Assembly: GCA_018287875.1 (NCBI GenBank)
Contig: JAGVVL010000013.1
Location: forward strand, 1,922,001 to 1,986,000
DNA from: Nigrospora sphaerica
Lineage: Eukaryota; Ascomycota; Sordariomycetes; Amphisphaeriales; Apiosporaceae
Direction: 5' to 3'
DNA length: 64,000 nucleotides
In this document: piece by piece, positions 1-13,646 of the stretch
How positions within the stretch are numbered: the stretch's first letter is position 1
How the letters are laid out: each line of letters starts with the position of its first letter
The notes under the pieces: generated by a model
Databases searched by the model: none
The model's input: the letters and a program-made list of their open reading frames with translations, nothing else
Told to the model about the DNA's origin: nothing
Position numbers and translations under genes: made by a program

Positions 1-944
1 TATAACCAACGTAGTTAACGTTATTATAGAAATATTCTTATTTATAATATTATATAACTATAACCTTAAGATTAAAGTTAGGGCCGTAAACGAGCCCTTA
101 AAAAAGAAATACTAATTACTTAAATGTAAGTACAATACTTATCACGTATTAAAGACAAGTTATAAGTTCGTTAATGGTTTATAATATTAGCATAATTAAA
201 ATAACATAGTTAAACTTCTTAACAATTATATGTTAAGAAAATTAACTTTTAAAGACTATTTATAAGAAACTTATATTAAAAGGTGAACGAACTTAATTTA
301 AAGAGTTTCAAACCCTTTTAAAATTATTAAAGAGGTTAATAATCTTTAACATAGATAATGATACTACTATTTTTACATTATAAAGCTTGCTTAATATCCG
401 TTCTTAAGTTATAAAAGATAAGCTTAAGTTATTATGTTAAAAACTTTTTATAAGGCTTAAAACACAAAAAAGAGAGAAAAATAAAACTTAAAGATATTGC
501 ATTAGAGTGTGAATGACAGTAAATATTGATACCTTATAGAGTAGAAAAATAAATCAATAAAGTATATTATAAAGAACTATTTATATATCTTTATTATGCG
601 CTTATAATGATTTAAAGAAACGAATAACAAGTAAAGAAAAGAAACCATTACAAGTATGTATTTAATTAACAGGGCTTAGCTATTGTAGGCTAATAAAAGC
701 CTAGTAAAATGTTATAATATTTATAGTACGAAATAAATAATAAAATAATTAAAAAGTGGCGACTTTAACATGTTAAATAAATATGTATATTTTAAACTAT
801 TATTAACGTCTTGTTACTATCCTAGTAGGAACTCTTAAGAACTGTTTAATTAAAGTAAGTAAAAAATGAAAAAAAAAGAGTTCAAATATACGCACTTCTT
901 AACTAATAATACGTTAACGGATCGCTTATAAAGAGATTTCTATA

Positions 945-986
945 ACGTACACCACAAGCGAGTGCCACACCTAAGCGAATGCCACA
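945..986. repeat. left terminal inverted repeat of the pogo-type element
   Basis: 42 bp starting ACGTACACCAC. It matches the reverse complement of 2761-2802 at 40 of 42 positions and carries two tandem copies of the 15-17 bp AAGCGARTGCCACAC motif. Confidence 0.9.
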
Positions 987-1042
987 CCGCTCCAGCTAGA
1001 CGCGTCTACCTTATTACAACACGTATTTCCTAACAACACACC

Positions 1043-2706
1043 ATGCGACGAAAGAGTGACAAGAAAAACATAATCCTAGCCTGCTAGGCTATAGAAAAAG
1101 ATTCTAAGCTAAGCGCTAAGGCCGCTGTAGCGGTATATAATGTTGATTTCAGTACACTTTATCGCCGGCAGCGCGGTTAATTATCACGATAAGATTTTAA
1201 GATTAACTTACGAAAACTTACAGATCTAAAAGAAAGGACAATAATATAATATATCCTTAACCTCGACGTATATGTATTCCCCCCTAGGCTTGTTAAAGTA
1301 GAAACAATAGTAAATCAGCTACTATATAACTATAATACGCTACTTATCGGAAAGAACTGGACATTAAACTTCGTAAAGCAATAACCATAGCTTTAAACGC
1401 GTTTCTTTTATAAATACGATTATCAGAGAGCCCAATACGAAAATCCAAACGTATTAAACACGTGGTTTTAACTTATATAGAATATCGTCGCTAAATATAG
1501 CGTGTATAATGCCGATGTTTACAATTTCGACGAGACTAGTTTTATAATAGGTATTATCTTTACCGGTATAATAGTGACTAACTTTAGAAAATACAAAAGA
1601 CTTAAAGCTGTTTAATAAGGGAACCAAGAATAGGTTATAGTTATTTAAGGTGTCAATTCCTAAGGCTAGGCGATCCCGCTATATATTATTATGGCTAGTA
1701 AATTCCACCTTACATCGTAGTATAAAGATAGCTAACTACCAAAGGATTAATATATCGCGGTAAGTAATAACAGCTAGATAATAAATAAGAGAGGCCTAGA
1801 ATAGATTCAGCACTTCAATTAATATACTAAAGGGCGTACGAAAAGGATTTATTATCTTCTTATTCTCGACAACTATAAAAGTTATTATTTAACCGAGTTC
1901 GAACTCTACTGCTAAGAAAATAAGATCATCACTTTATATATGCCTGCTTACTTATCCTATCTCCTTTAGCTACTCGATGTCGGTTACTTTAGCCCGCTAA
2001 AGAAAGCCTACAGTTAGCAAATCGAGGTTTTAATACAGAGGCATGTCACCTATATAACGAAGGCCGATTTCTTTCCGGCCTTCTGTAGGGCGTTTAAGGA
2101 CGCCTTTACAACTTAAAACATATAAGGGGGTTTCCGCGGGGCTGGACTTATCCTTATGGACCCAGAAAGCGTGATCGCAAAGCTGGATATGAAGCTGCGT
2201 ACGCCAACACCGCCCGAGTCGATCCGGAGCTGCCCCTACCTTGGATGTCTAAAACCCCCGACAACCTGGTTAAGACAGCATCGCAGACACAGTATATCAA
2301 AAACCAAATCTCCCGCCATCAGAACAGCTCGCCGATATCGATTTATCGATCTATTAACTAGCTCGCGAAAGGGATATAGGGGATTATACACTAGGTCGCG
2401 CTCCTTCGGTTAAAGGTACAAGACCTTCGTTAAGCTAATGAGATGCTGAGTAAGCGTTACAGAGCTAAAAAGACACGTTTACATTAAGGAGGCTCCCTTA
2501 CTTTACAAGAGGGACAAGATATTATAGCTCCCGACAGATCTCGGAAGCAACAAGAGAAGGAAGAGGATAGAAGTTGTATCGTTATCGGAGGGGTTCAGCC
2601 TAGGAAACAGCAGTGTAAGCGATACGGAAACAAGGGACATAATGCACGAACCTGTCTGATTAAGGAAGGGTCATCCTAGAAATGTTATTTTAGTAGCTCG
2701 AATTGA
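1043..2706 (+). pseudogene. pogo/Fot1-like transposase pseudogene
   Basis: The reading starts at ATG 1043 with a psq-type helix-turn-helix segment (Ala-Lys-Ala-Ala..., then a Leu-Tyr-Arg-Arg recognition-helix motif). It continues through a CENP-B-like region and the DDE_1 core; the Asn-Phe-Asp-Glu-Thr motif around the first catalytic Asp is readable. The C-terminal part includes the open stretch 2156-2413, beginning MDPESVIAKLD. After a frame change near 2400-2410 a Cys/His cluster of zinc-knuckle type is readable just before the stop at 2706. At least a dozen TAA/TAG codons interrupt the frame at positions where family members carry Gln, Arg or Trp. It cannot make an active protein. Family assignment is firm; exact ends are approximate. 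Confidence 0.85.
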
Positions 2707-2760
2707 GTTCTAAAGTTGGGGTTACGTAATTGTAGTATTAGCTGAGGAAGTCCTGTTTAC

Positions 2761-2802
2761 TGTGGCATTCGCTTGGGTGTGGCACTCGCTTGTGGGGTAC
2801 GT
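2761..2802. repeat. right terminal inverted repeat of the pogo-type element
   Basis: 42 bp ending GTGGGGTACGT, the partner of 945-986. It is followed directly by the TA target duplication at 2803-2804. Confidence 0.9.
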
Positions 2803-4447
2803 TATTAATATTAATACCTAAGGTATTGCTAATAATATCTTAAAGGCGTTGATTAACTAAAACGTGACTTTATAAAGCCCTTTTAAACCGTGTGTAAACA
2901 TATTAATAGTGATATATTAAATATTAAAATTTGTATTTCTTTAAGCAACATACGAATTACTTATCTTCTTTTAAAACTGAATTATATTAATATATTATGA
3001 TATGTTATCAATACACTAGTAAAACATTAAGTTATAACTTATAATAAAATCATTCTGACTATTTAAGATACTTTATTATGAATTATAATAAAAGAAGATA
3101 ACTATATCAAAAGTAAAAAATCAATAAAGGATCTTATCACCTTATTATTAAAAAGCTTTTAGTTTAAAATACTCTTTATTACTATTTTTATTATAGAGAG
3201 CGCTGTTTACTAAGGCAAAGATAAAATATATACTAAACTTTTCGCCGACTATATAAAAGAGACTTTTTAAGTAGTTATTAAAATATTATGTTAAAAGTAA
3301 AGGTTCAATTATAAAGAGAAAGCAACCCCTTTATAAGGGCTCTTTCGATCTTAAAGGCCGTTCCTTAAAGATAAAGGAACATAGAAGAGTAAGAACTTCT
3401 CTTAAAGGAGGTCGAGACTGGAATCTCTTGGTTGTTTACTTATATCTAAGACTACATACACGAAGAAGAGAGATTTAACCCTTATTTATACTCTTTTAAC
3501 CCTTTATTCTCTAAGTAAAACGAAGAAGGAACGCGTTAGTAGACGCGTAAGTGATAACGTGGCTTAAAAGCATGTGGAACGTTATAAAGGCTCGTGGAAA
3601 CTTGTGGAAACTCGTGGAATCTTATAGAAGCTTTTGGTTAGCGTAAGCCACATATATAAGTAAGGTAGCCCTAGCTTTAGGATAGGGTGGCCTGAGCTTT
3701 AAGGCAGTTTTGGTTAAAGGACTAGCTCTTTAGTAAGTGCATAGCTTAGTCCTTAATAAAGAATAATGGTATAAAGGTTAGCCTTAGACTTTTAACATAT
3801 TAACACATTAATAAAGTATATATGCTCTTATATAGTTTATTAGGTTTAGATAAAGCTGGTATCTAGCTTTAAATATAATATAATAATCATAGTCGATTTT
3901 CAGCTCTCTAATACTAAGTAGAAGCTAACTATAATGACATTTAAAAGTGAAGCATAAATTATGATAGGTTCCTAATATGCTATGGATGAATTTGAAAAGA
4001 AATGATGATAAAGTAAAAAAGGGAAGACAAGATAAGTATATTATAAAATATATATAAGAAAACTTGAAAGATGTAAAGATAGTATGAGGTTATAATAATA
4101 ACTATACAATTACAATATAGTAGCTTAAGTAACATTAAGCATACGGAAGAAATGAAATAGTGAAAAATTAAATTAACAGTTAAGATTACTTTGCTACTTA
4201 TTCGCTTATCAATATAGTTACTTAATAATTTAGCCATTAAGATTTGAATTTACTAAGAGCTAAAGCGTTAAATAAAGGCGGAGTAGCTCCTTTACTTTAT
4301 GAATATAGCGCTAGTAAGATACGCGATATAATTTATGATATTAAGGCGTGTACCTTATGCAGAGGGCATAAGTATAATGGAGGTATACGTTAAATAGGGG
4401 GCCCATTATGTACCTGTATGCTAGTTACTTAACTTTTAATATAGACT

Positions 4448-4467
4448 AGCTAGCGACTTATTAATAA
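4448..4467. repeat. 20-bp inverted repeat arm (partner at 4981-5000)
   Basis: The 20 bases here are the exact reverse complement of 4981-5000. Weaker similarity continues for roughly another 40-50 bases on the far side of each arm. A third, diverged copy lies near 10,011 and shares the surrounding sequence of 4890-5090. This looks like the ends of, or copies within, a decayed repeat family I cannot name. Confidence 0.6.
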
Positions 4468-4889
4468 GGGGCTAGCGTGTTATTAACGCTTAACTAAAAC
4501 TTATATTCTATAAGAATTAGCCTTATAATAGTATTAAAGTGCCCTTCATTATTATATACTTAACGGTCCTATTATAAATCATTAACATATCTATAAAAGC
4601 TTAATTTAAGTTAAACGACTTATAAAACTTTCGTTCTTTCTATTATTATTAATTAAAGCTGTTTTAAAAGTTAAGCATATATTTCTATATTATTAAATTA
4701 CCCATCAGTTTATTATACGAAGTGTAAATAGTAAAATAATGTTTACATTAATCAATATGTAGTTTTTCACTATGTTAGCTGGAATATTATGTCTTTATAT
4801 TGGTATCTTACCGCTTCGTCCCTATCTAAGAGAGATAAGAATAAAAATTAAAATTATAAAAAATTGAAGAAGCGGTTATAGAATTATCA

Positions 4890-5090
4890 AGTATATAATA
4901 GCGAGGGTGTTTTATTTTATAGTAAGATTAATCACTTGAGAATTTAAGTTTTAGTTATGGGTTAATAATGCATTTACTCTTTATTAATAAGTCGCTAGCT
5001 TGTTCATATTATGGGCTAAGTGACTAGCTTGTAAGTACGCTAAGAGAACACTTCCTTAACGCTTACCTTGTTTATAATAACCGCCTTAAT
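4890..5090 (+). repeat. dispersed decayed repeat, copy 1
   Basis: Shares an ordered set of matching stretches with 9905-10100: the stretch with ATAATAGCGA, TTATTAATAAG, TTAGCTTGTAA and a final TTTATAAT. The differences are mostly transitions and small indels. Includes the inverted-repeat arm at 4981-5000. Family unknown. Confidence 0.5.
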
Positions 5091-8000
5091 ATTATTAAAG
5101 AAATTAATATAGTACTACTTTAAATAAGCTTTTATTTATATAAGGAACATTTACATTTTCTTATTTTGACGTTTATATAAGGTTTGTTTTTAATACTTAT
5201 ATCTTTTCTATCATTATCTTCATCATTATTTATATTTTAATGTTAAAGTTTATCCTTTTTAAAGACTTTTAACACTTTAACAGAGACCGTTAATAATGTT
5301 AAAAAACTTTAACATGTGGTGACTACTTATATAGCTCAAGGAATAGTTCTTATAAAGCTACTTTAAGTAAACGCGGTTTACTTAATTAACCAAGACATAA
5401 TAAGCGTACGGATTTAAGGTGCTATTCCACTATATTTAAATGTTTAAGTAGTAAACGATAACTTACTTCATCACGTAAGTAATTCATGTATAACGAGCGT
5501 TATACTTAAGTAATGCGGTATATAAAGTTTATACTTCTAAGATAGAAAGCGTATATAATGAGCTTAAGACGTACTTAACTTAAATACTAAGCTTTCAATA
5601 CTTAATTAAAGATACGTATTTTTGTAATACAGATACTAAGAGATTGATTTTAATTACAAATGAGTAAATGCTTAAGTTATTTATCTCAGTAATCACTATT
5701 TAAGTAGAGATTCTTTCTAACTAATATTTTTAGCTTACTCCCTTATTAAAAAATAGCTTTTTTTAAATGTAGCAATAACTCTATTAATCTTTCAGTACTA
5801 AATAATACATGATTTTATTAGTATATATAACAGGATTACTAGCTAATCACTTACATAACTTATAAACGTAAATCAAACATTTAAATATTAGTATCTAGCA
5901 TTAAATGTCTGATAAAAAATGTGTATCTTATTAGCTGTAGTTAAATATTCATCTTTAAACGTTTCATTAAGAATATTGAACTATAGATGTTTATTATTGG
6001 GTTATAAAGCCTTTATATATTATTCTTATTCATTAGTCTTAAATGCTTAACACAGCGGTGCTAATAAAAGCGGTTAGTCTGTGCGTGTTAACGTTAGCGT
6101 TAACATGTAACGCGCTGGTTAGACGTATTAGTCTAGGCTCGTAATAATAGAGACGCTTTCTAAAAGAAGTAGTCGCTACTCTTATATAATACTTTCCCCC
6201 ACTCGGTTAAACTTCAAACTAGAGAGAAACTACGATTAAAAAGCTAAAAATTTGTGAAGGTTTCTTAGCCTTTAAGGAGGCTTCTTAGCCTGCGGGTAAG
6301 CTACTTAAGAATCGATAGTACTTAATAATAGCCGAAAGCCTATTTCTCAATATGATATTTCCATTCTAAAGTTATAAATTAAGTATAAACTTCTTAACTC
6401 TTTTAAGAAATAATGTTTATAATGAAATTAAGAAGATCAATAGATAATAAAAAGATTTAAATAAGGGACATAACTTTATATAATATAAGTCCTTTATATG
6501 TAATACGTGGAAAAAAGACATGCGTAAATGAGCACCTATTTAATATTTTTCTAAGTTAGTCACTTAACCTACATTTTAGCTTAGCTAAAAACTTACTATT
6601 ACATGGTGCGTATATTATTTTTACTTAGTTTTATTTCAAAGTTTATAAAAAATAGCATTATATATAAATTAACGTACGTCTTATTATACATTTAGCAATA
6701 CTAATATAGCTACTTTATACTCTTATATTTCTAGTCTTTCTTAACGTCACCTATATCTTAGTAAAGCGTTAAGATACTAATAAAAAGTACTTATAATCCC
6801 TTTTTTTACTATTTAAATACAACCCTTCCAATAACTTAGGTTTAATTTAATAACAATTAAGTTTAGTATAAAACGATAGAAACTTATCGACATTAATATA
6901 TATATATTTATACTTAACTTTTAATATAGCTCTAATTAGAGATCGAAAAGAACGAGAGACTTATATATAATCAAAGTAAATTAAGTTGATTACTGTATCT
7001 TATAGTGATTAACACCCTATAAAACTTTAATTATTGACAATAAGCGTCTTTATACTTACAATATCAAAACTTAAAATATATAAATAAGTAGATTTTAATA
7101 ATGCGAAGGATAAATAAGTAACTTGAAGATTATATATATATAAGGGCTATACACTAGTTTAAAAGGGCTTCTAACGAGGTCTGTTTATATTAAACTATAT
7201 AGAACTCAGGGCGTGCTCCTTAAAAATGACAACTCAACGATTTCTACATATTAGAAGAATACGATACTATATATGATAAGTACTTTACATTTAAGAAGTA
7301 GATATTATTCTTATTATATAACGTGAGGACAGAGGAGTATATAACAGTTAATTAATATATCAACTCTATTTATAAGTTTACTTAAGACTTTAAAGGTTTT
7401 ATACTTAATCAAACGACTGAATAATAATTCTAGAAGTTTAATACGGAATGGTATATATTTTATATCTTCATTAAACTAAGTCTCTTATTTTATTTACATT
7501 TTAATAAGTATAAAGGCATGAGCTTACTTCACCCCGCGCATATAACTATATTAAACTAAACTAAATTAAATAAGCGGGTAAGGTTAGATAAACGAGGAAC
7601 ATAAAAAGCGAACCTATCTAGGGGATATTTATGACAACATTACTAAAGTAATAACTCCATTATAGTATATCATACTATATCACTTTTATTAACTAAAAAA
7701 ACCTAACATATATTAAGTGTTATCGGCTTTTTAAACATTATCACATTTTTCTCTTTATTCTTTAAGCTCTTGAGTTATAAAGAGAATCCTACTTAGTAAA
7801 AGAAGAGTTTATATAATCCACTTTTAAAAGTAATGAACATTTATCCTTTCACTTTTTAAAAGCTGATATGAAAAGTGTATCTGATTTAAAGATAATTTCG
7901 AATATGGAGTGATTTAAACAAAAGCTTAAGAGCTATAAGGCTTTTCTAACTTATAAAGCCTGCGTAGATTTAAAGTTAAAAGCTGTTTATGCACTTGGAC

Positions 8001-9640
8001 TTTTGATAGGAAAGGAATAAATGCTGAGATTTACATGAACTACGTACTTATTTTAAAGTAAATAATATGAGCTTGACCTTTATTTAAGTTACAAAGCTTT
8101 TTTATTTCGTAGTTAAGTTACTTATCATTTATATTATTAAGTAATCATATTATTTTACTAATAAGTTATATTACGTTCTCTTTTGTAAAATGAATAGGCT
8201 AAGTATAATATAACTTTGTTCACATCTTTATATCAACCTTACTTTTTTAAGACTCTGATGGAGATTAATAAGAACTTTAAATATACTTTAATACCTTTAA
8301 AGCTCAGTACTGTAGCATTTAAATCCTCTTCTTTGAAATGTCCTCAATTATGAAGACCTATCATTTTACGTGATATATTATCAAGAAAGCTTAAATAAGT
8401 ATTTAACACTAAGGGATAGCTATTACGTTAATGTTTTAATATATTCAAACACGCTTTAAGAACTTTAAATTTTATAAGTGATTTATCTACTATTATGTTT
8501 TATTATAATGTCATAGGGTTATTATTTAAATTGAATGATATAAAAAAAGAAACTAAGATTTATAAATGAAAATCATCTAAAGAGTAAGCGTTTTAATAAC
8601 TTTAAAAAGCCATTATTTTAAAACCGCCTTCTAAATATCTTAATAGTAAGTTTTTAATAGATATAAAGTTTAATGTGCTAAAGTTTATTATGAAAAGACT
8701 CTTCTTCTAAGCAGACGATAATAATAGTTCGCCTTTATTACGTTTTAATCTTATAAGCTTACTATTATTAAGCTAACGTGAGTTATATAAAGTAAAGAGA
8801 TAATAGTTATTATATACATTTTAAATATTAATGGGACTTTCTTCTAAGTAGAATATCATTAATTAAAGTATTTATAAAATTTTAAGACCTAAAAATCCTT
8901 CTGTGTTAAAGTTAGCCTTTTCTGTGTTTAATATATATACTATACTGTAACGTTTTATAACATTTATACTCTATATAAGTCTAATAAGAAAACCTTTCTT
9001 AATGCGTTACAGAATATATTGAACTTAGAAAGTAAAATATCATATTAGACCGGACTACGTAAGACTTCATAAATTAAAGTTATATAAATGTAGAGGTATA
9101 AATTCAAATCCCTTTTTTTATAAAATCGTACAACATATATTAACTTTATCAATATAGTAGCATATTAGCAAATTAGAAGGGCTTTATTTGATAATTCTTA
9201 CATTATTATTTACAGTATAAAAGTTGTCCTGTAAAACTTACCTATAGGCTAAAAATATAGTAACATAGATCCTTATGAAAAGAAGACCTAAAATAAATAC
9301 GCTATAATACATTGATATATTATACTTTGTATCATTTTTACTCTTGTTAATCTCTCTATTATCTTTTATTTTACCTCTTCAATTTTAAAGGTTATTTTTT
9401 CTATAAAAATAGCATTATTTAGACTTTTCTTTTGTTGTTTTTTATGTCAATTCTAGATTACTCTATATTACTAACTTAATAATAATATCACAAATATTAA
9501 TCGCTAACTTAGAAGTTTCAAAGTAGTTTAACATAACTTATAGTAGTATGTTAAGATATAAAAATATAGAATTAAGTTGCATAAAGTTTAAAGCGTTCTT
9601 TAGCCTATTAAAAAGTAACTAGCATTGAAACTTTTAACAA

Positions 9641-9791
9641 TGTAAGGACACGGCAGCGGCTACGCCCGCTCGGCTGGGTTGCCGGCAAAAGTATGCCAGA
9701 CCTGCCGTTCGAATAGGCTGGTTATTGCCTACAGGACCTGATAACAGAGCTTATATACGGACACGCATCAACACCCGGCCGTTCCGTTACA
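9641..9791 (+). repeat. probable solo LTR (family A, 151 bp)
   Basis: An abrupt GC-rich island in AT-rich surroundings. It begins TGTAAGGACACGG and ends CCGTTCCGTTACA, the same type of ends as the complete chromovirus LTR at 15202-15434 (TGTAAAGGGGCCGG ... ATTCCGTTACA). No matching 5-bp flanking duplication is visible, which could reflect decay of the flanks. No internal region is adjacent. Confidence 0.6.
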
Positions 9792-9904
9792 TTTTAAGGG
9801 AATTAATATCTTCTTTAAATTCGATAATTTTAAATTGAACGACTATCTTTAGTTATTTCGAATTTATAAAAACAATATCAGGACTTGAAATAACAATAAC
9901 ATCT

Positions 9905-10100
9905 TTATTGAGTATGTAATAGCGAAGGGCGTTTTCATTTTATTATAAGATAAATTAAAATAGAGTTTAAGTGTAAGTGAGGTATTAGCGATAGGCCTGC
10001 CTTTTATTAATAAGCTACCCATAAAGTTAAACTTTAGGCAATTAGCTTGTAAATATATTAAGGCAGTGCTTTTTAACCCGCGCCTCCTTTATAATTATGC
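9905..10100 (+). repeat. dispersed decayed repeat, copy 2
   Basis: Diverged copy of 4890-5090 in the same orientation. No coding remnant recognised. Confidence 0.5.
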
Positions 10101-10346
10101 CCTTCTTTATTAAGCAGCCGACTTAAAACTTTAAGTGTATTATTAAGCTAGTTAATATTGCATTTAAGATTAAAAACCCAACACTTATGTAATTAAGTAT
10201 TAGTTTAAAGAAAAAGCAGATCTTAATAACTAAGTAATTAAGTAAGTAACTAAAGTAAATTTAGTTATTGATTTCATCTTAATTAATCTTTTTTATCTAG
10301 TTCTTATCTTTCCTCTCTTCTTTTTTAAAGTGTAAGGAATGATAAT

Positions 10347-10410
10347 GATAGGAGATGACTACTTGTCTATGATGCTTAAAGGGCTAGCAGTGTCTCTACT
10401 TATAGAGACA
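10347..10410 (+). repeat. 64-bp repeat, RIP-mutated copy
   Basis: Pairs with 12647-12713. Over about 64 aligned bases every difference I can see is a C/T or G/A transition, with this copy carrying T or A. Both contain a short hairpin-like GTCTCC..GGAGAC type segment. Function unknown; probably a fragment of a larger repeat. Confidence 0.65.
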
Positions 10411-12646
10411 AACCTCTTTCATCTAGACCTATAATGTTATAGCGGGCCAGACATAGCTACAACCCTTATAAAAAGATGTATACTTATTATTATTATTCTA
10501 TTTTAATAACTATTAAAGGTTATTATACTATCATCTATTTAAGTATATTTTTACTCTCTTATTAAAGTATTGTTAAGTCGTAATTATATTACTGTCTCCT
10601 TCACATCAACTCGCGAGTTATTTTATTATTACACCGTTTGATTTTGTCTTATACCCACGTCATTTTTCTATTATTTCATAGTTAAACTATAATTAACTAT
10701 CTTATTAAGGTTTATCCTTATATGTAAAATAAGTTAAACCACAGATTCTCACTTAATTAGCTTTAGTCTTAGCATTATAAGCTTTATAGATAGTAAGAAA
10801 CATTAATATCTTTTAAATAGTTTCTTTAAAACATTAAAAGTTATATTTACATGTTATATATATACAGTAAAAGTACTTAAGTAAGTCCTTAAGCATATAA
10901 TTAGTAAAATATAAGTATTATATAAGTCGCGTAATTAGACTACGTTACCTACTTTTCAACGATATAAATTTAATCTACTTTAAATGTGTTTTAGTTTGTA
11001 AAGAGGTAGAGCTAGATACTTAAAATGTGTTTTATATAGTTTCTACGGCTTATATAATTAAGACTCTCAAATATATACGGGATAGTAAATAACCCCTTAT
11101 ACAGATCATAAAGTAATATAACTTAATTTACACTTTTCATTAACTAATAAGTAAAGTATACTATTAAAAATGAAAATATATATAAGTTAAAAAGTTTCAT
11201 TGTTATAATCAGTTAAGATATAGATTTAATAATTATTATAAGTATTGTTACTTATAATAAAAGTTAAAAAGAGTTTAAGTAGTAACTTCTTAATAAGTTA
11301 TAAGAGTTTAAAGTATTTATTTATATTAGTATATTGTATTACTTGTTCTTACAGAGGTGACTTATAACAAGACTATGGAAGTCATTTAGTATATAGATAT
11401 AAGTAACTCAAGTTAAAATTTATTGTTCAAAATAAATAGTAAAAAAGGTAAGCTTTAATTAAATTACACATTTTTAAAATGTATCATTTTGTAAATGAAA
11501 GGCTTATATTAAATGCTAGTAAATAAGAATTATGTTGATTGTATTTAACTCAAGTTCTCCCTTAATATATAAAGAAAACATCTCTAGTAATCTATACACG
11601 ATTATACATGTATAACATTTTCTTTAATCAAAAAGTATAAAGGTTTTAATTCTTTATAGTAAATATAGGGAAACAAAGTTAAGGGGTTAATAAACTTATT
11701 TACTAAATATGCTATTAAGATTAAAATTCTAATACTTTGGAACCTTAAACACTAAAATTTTTATACTCCATAACGTGAAACTTGGATTTTGAAAAGTTAA
11801 TATAAGACCTTTGAAATCTACTAAATTGCCGAGTGAGTAACATATAAAGCTATTAAAACCCTAGCTTGTTAATTGCCTTTAGTTTTTAAGGGTCTTTTAA
11901 ACCTTTTAAACGTTATACAACTTACTTAAGGCAACTTTTAAAACCGGATTTTTATAAAGGTCGAGTCTGTTTTTATTTAAAAAGCTCCTTTATATAAGTT
12001 TGATTATTATATATTAAACTTATGGAAAGCAGGATAAAACTATTATATTAGCTCGCCCTTTTATAAGGGAAGGTTAGAATAATTAAGAAAGCAAACTTTA
12101 ACTTTATAAAGCATTATAGAGTAAAAAAGACTTATAACAGTATTTAGGCGACGAGTTAAAATAATATGAATAGCGTTATAGTTTATAGAATAAACCTAAG
12201 TATAGTATAGAAAGAGATAGAATAAGTATAGAAATTCTTTCGAGGTTAAGATTTCATTTAACTTAATTTAAAGCGCTAAAAATAAATATATACTTAATTA
12301 CACGACCTATATAACTGTTCTATCTCTCTTATAAGGTAATCCAACCTCTTATTAAGTTAAAGATAATTATAAACTACTTATAAAGCTTACATTATATTTA
12401 AAACACATTTATAACTACTTTAAAACAACTTTATTTTATACTTAAAAGTTTCTATACTTAGTCATAAATTAACACGCCTTTCAAATAGTATTGAGTGTTT
12501 TTTTAAATTGATATCGTTATATTATTATCTTACTTTAACTTTCTCATCATTTATGTAAAGTTGTTATGAAAATAAAGGCCTCTTTTTAATTTCTTAAGAA
12601 ATAAGATAACCACGATTGTTAAAAAGTTACTTATATAATTGTAAGA

Positions 12647-12713
12647 GATGGCAGGAGGTAACCACTCGCCCACAATGCCCAAAAGGCTAGCAATGTCTCC
12701 ACTTATGGAGACG
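12647..12713 (+). repeat. 64-bp repeat, less mutated copy
   Basis: GC-richer partner of 10347-10410, directly upstream of the LTR island at 12717. Differences between the copies are all transitions. Confidence 0.65.
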
Positions 12714-12716
12714 CAC

Positions 12717-12929
12717 TGTAAGGGAGGAGGCGCTGAAGAGGTGCATCCGCAGGCTGGTCACCTGACCTGCGGTACAGACCCACCGGCAGCCTACTAGCGA
12801 GGAGCGGGCGCACTGCTGGCGCCCGACCTGAACTTGGATTCTGCAAGAATCAGTCTTGCAGTAGAATTGAGCCTGCCCTTCGCTACCCTATACCTGACGG
12901 TGCCATTGTGATTCCTTCGGATCCTTACA
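12717..12929 (+). repeat. LTR island (family B, 213 bp, plus orientation)
   Basis: Starts TGTAAGGGAGG and ends GGATCCTTACA. It is very similar, in reverse orientation, to 14560-14771. The 5-bp flanks (CGCAC, CATAG) do not match cleanly, so insertion as a solo LTR is inferred from its partner rather than from its own target duplication. Confidence 0.7.
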
Positions 12930-13646
12930 CATAGTAAGATATTTTGATAGACTTTGTTATGCACTTACAGAAAAGTAATAGCTCTTACGTTATTTTAATT
13001 GTAATCTGCTAATTAATAAAGATAAAACACTTTATTGCCTATTAAAACACTTATAGCGCTAATAAGGTTAGATGCTTATATTTAAATAATATCTAGAAAC
13101 TATATAGCCTACTAAGAACTGTAATCTTTAACCGAGATCCCTAATTTATAGAACGCTTTTAAGAACACTTAACCTATTAACTAGGTATTTAAAGCTTATT
13201 ATCGACTTCCTTTTACCCCAAGACTAATAGCTAAACTAAATAAGCGAGCTCGTTTTTAAAATAGTACCTTTATATTTAAGTGTCGTACTTATAATATAAT
13301 TAAAGCTACTAGTTTTCCTTAGTTAAATTCGCGTTAAATAATGCCTTAAGACTACACTATTCTTTATAAACTACAAATTCTATTCAAGAATTGAGTTTAA
13401 ACTACTGGACCTTAACTGTACTCCCGTTGCCTTAAATACTAAATATGTTGCTTAGAAAATTTAAAAAGTCCACGAGATATTAAAGTCATAGATTTATTTA
13501 ATGTAAGCCCGTTAGAAGGAATACGCTAACTATAAAAAACGCTCCGCCTATCAATAACCAACTAGGTTAAAAAGTTTAACTTAATACTCAAAATATATAA
13601 ACAAAACGTCTTTAAAAGAAACTTAACTAAAAGTAACCTAGATCCT

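Larger units (their letters stand above)
945..2802 (+). mobile_element. Fot1/pogo-type (Tc1-mariner superfamily) DNA transposon, inactivated
   Basis: A complete 1,858-bp element bounded by 42-bp terminal inverted repeats (945-986 and 2761-2802) that match at 40 of 42 positions. A TA dinucleotide flanks it on both sides (943-944 and 2803-2804), as expected for TA-targeting pogo/Fot1 elements. Each terminal repeat contains two tandem copies of a unit resembling AAGCGAGTGCCACAC, a plausible transposase-binding repeat. The internal gene reads as a pogo-family transposase with many RIP-type stops. The length is typical of Fot1-like elements. Confidence 0.9.

Noticed and set aside
7140..7620. Protein-like reading with TAA/TAG stops, perhaps a decayed gag
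   Set aside because: No motif specific enough to name a family; could be chance in AT-rich DNA.
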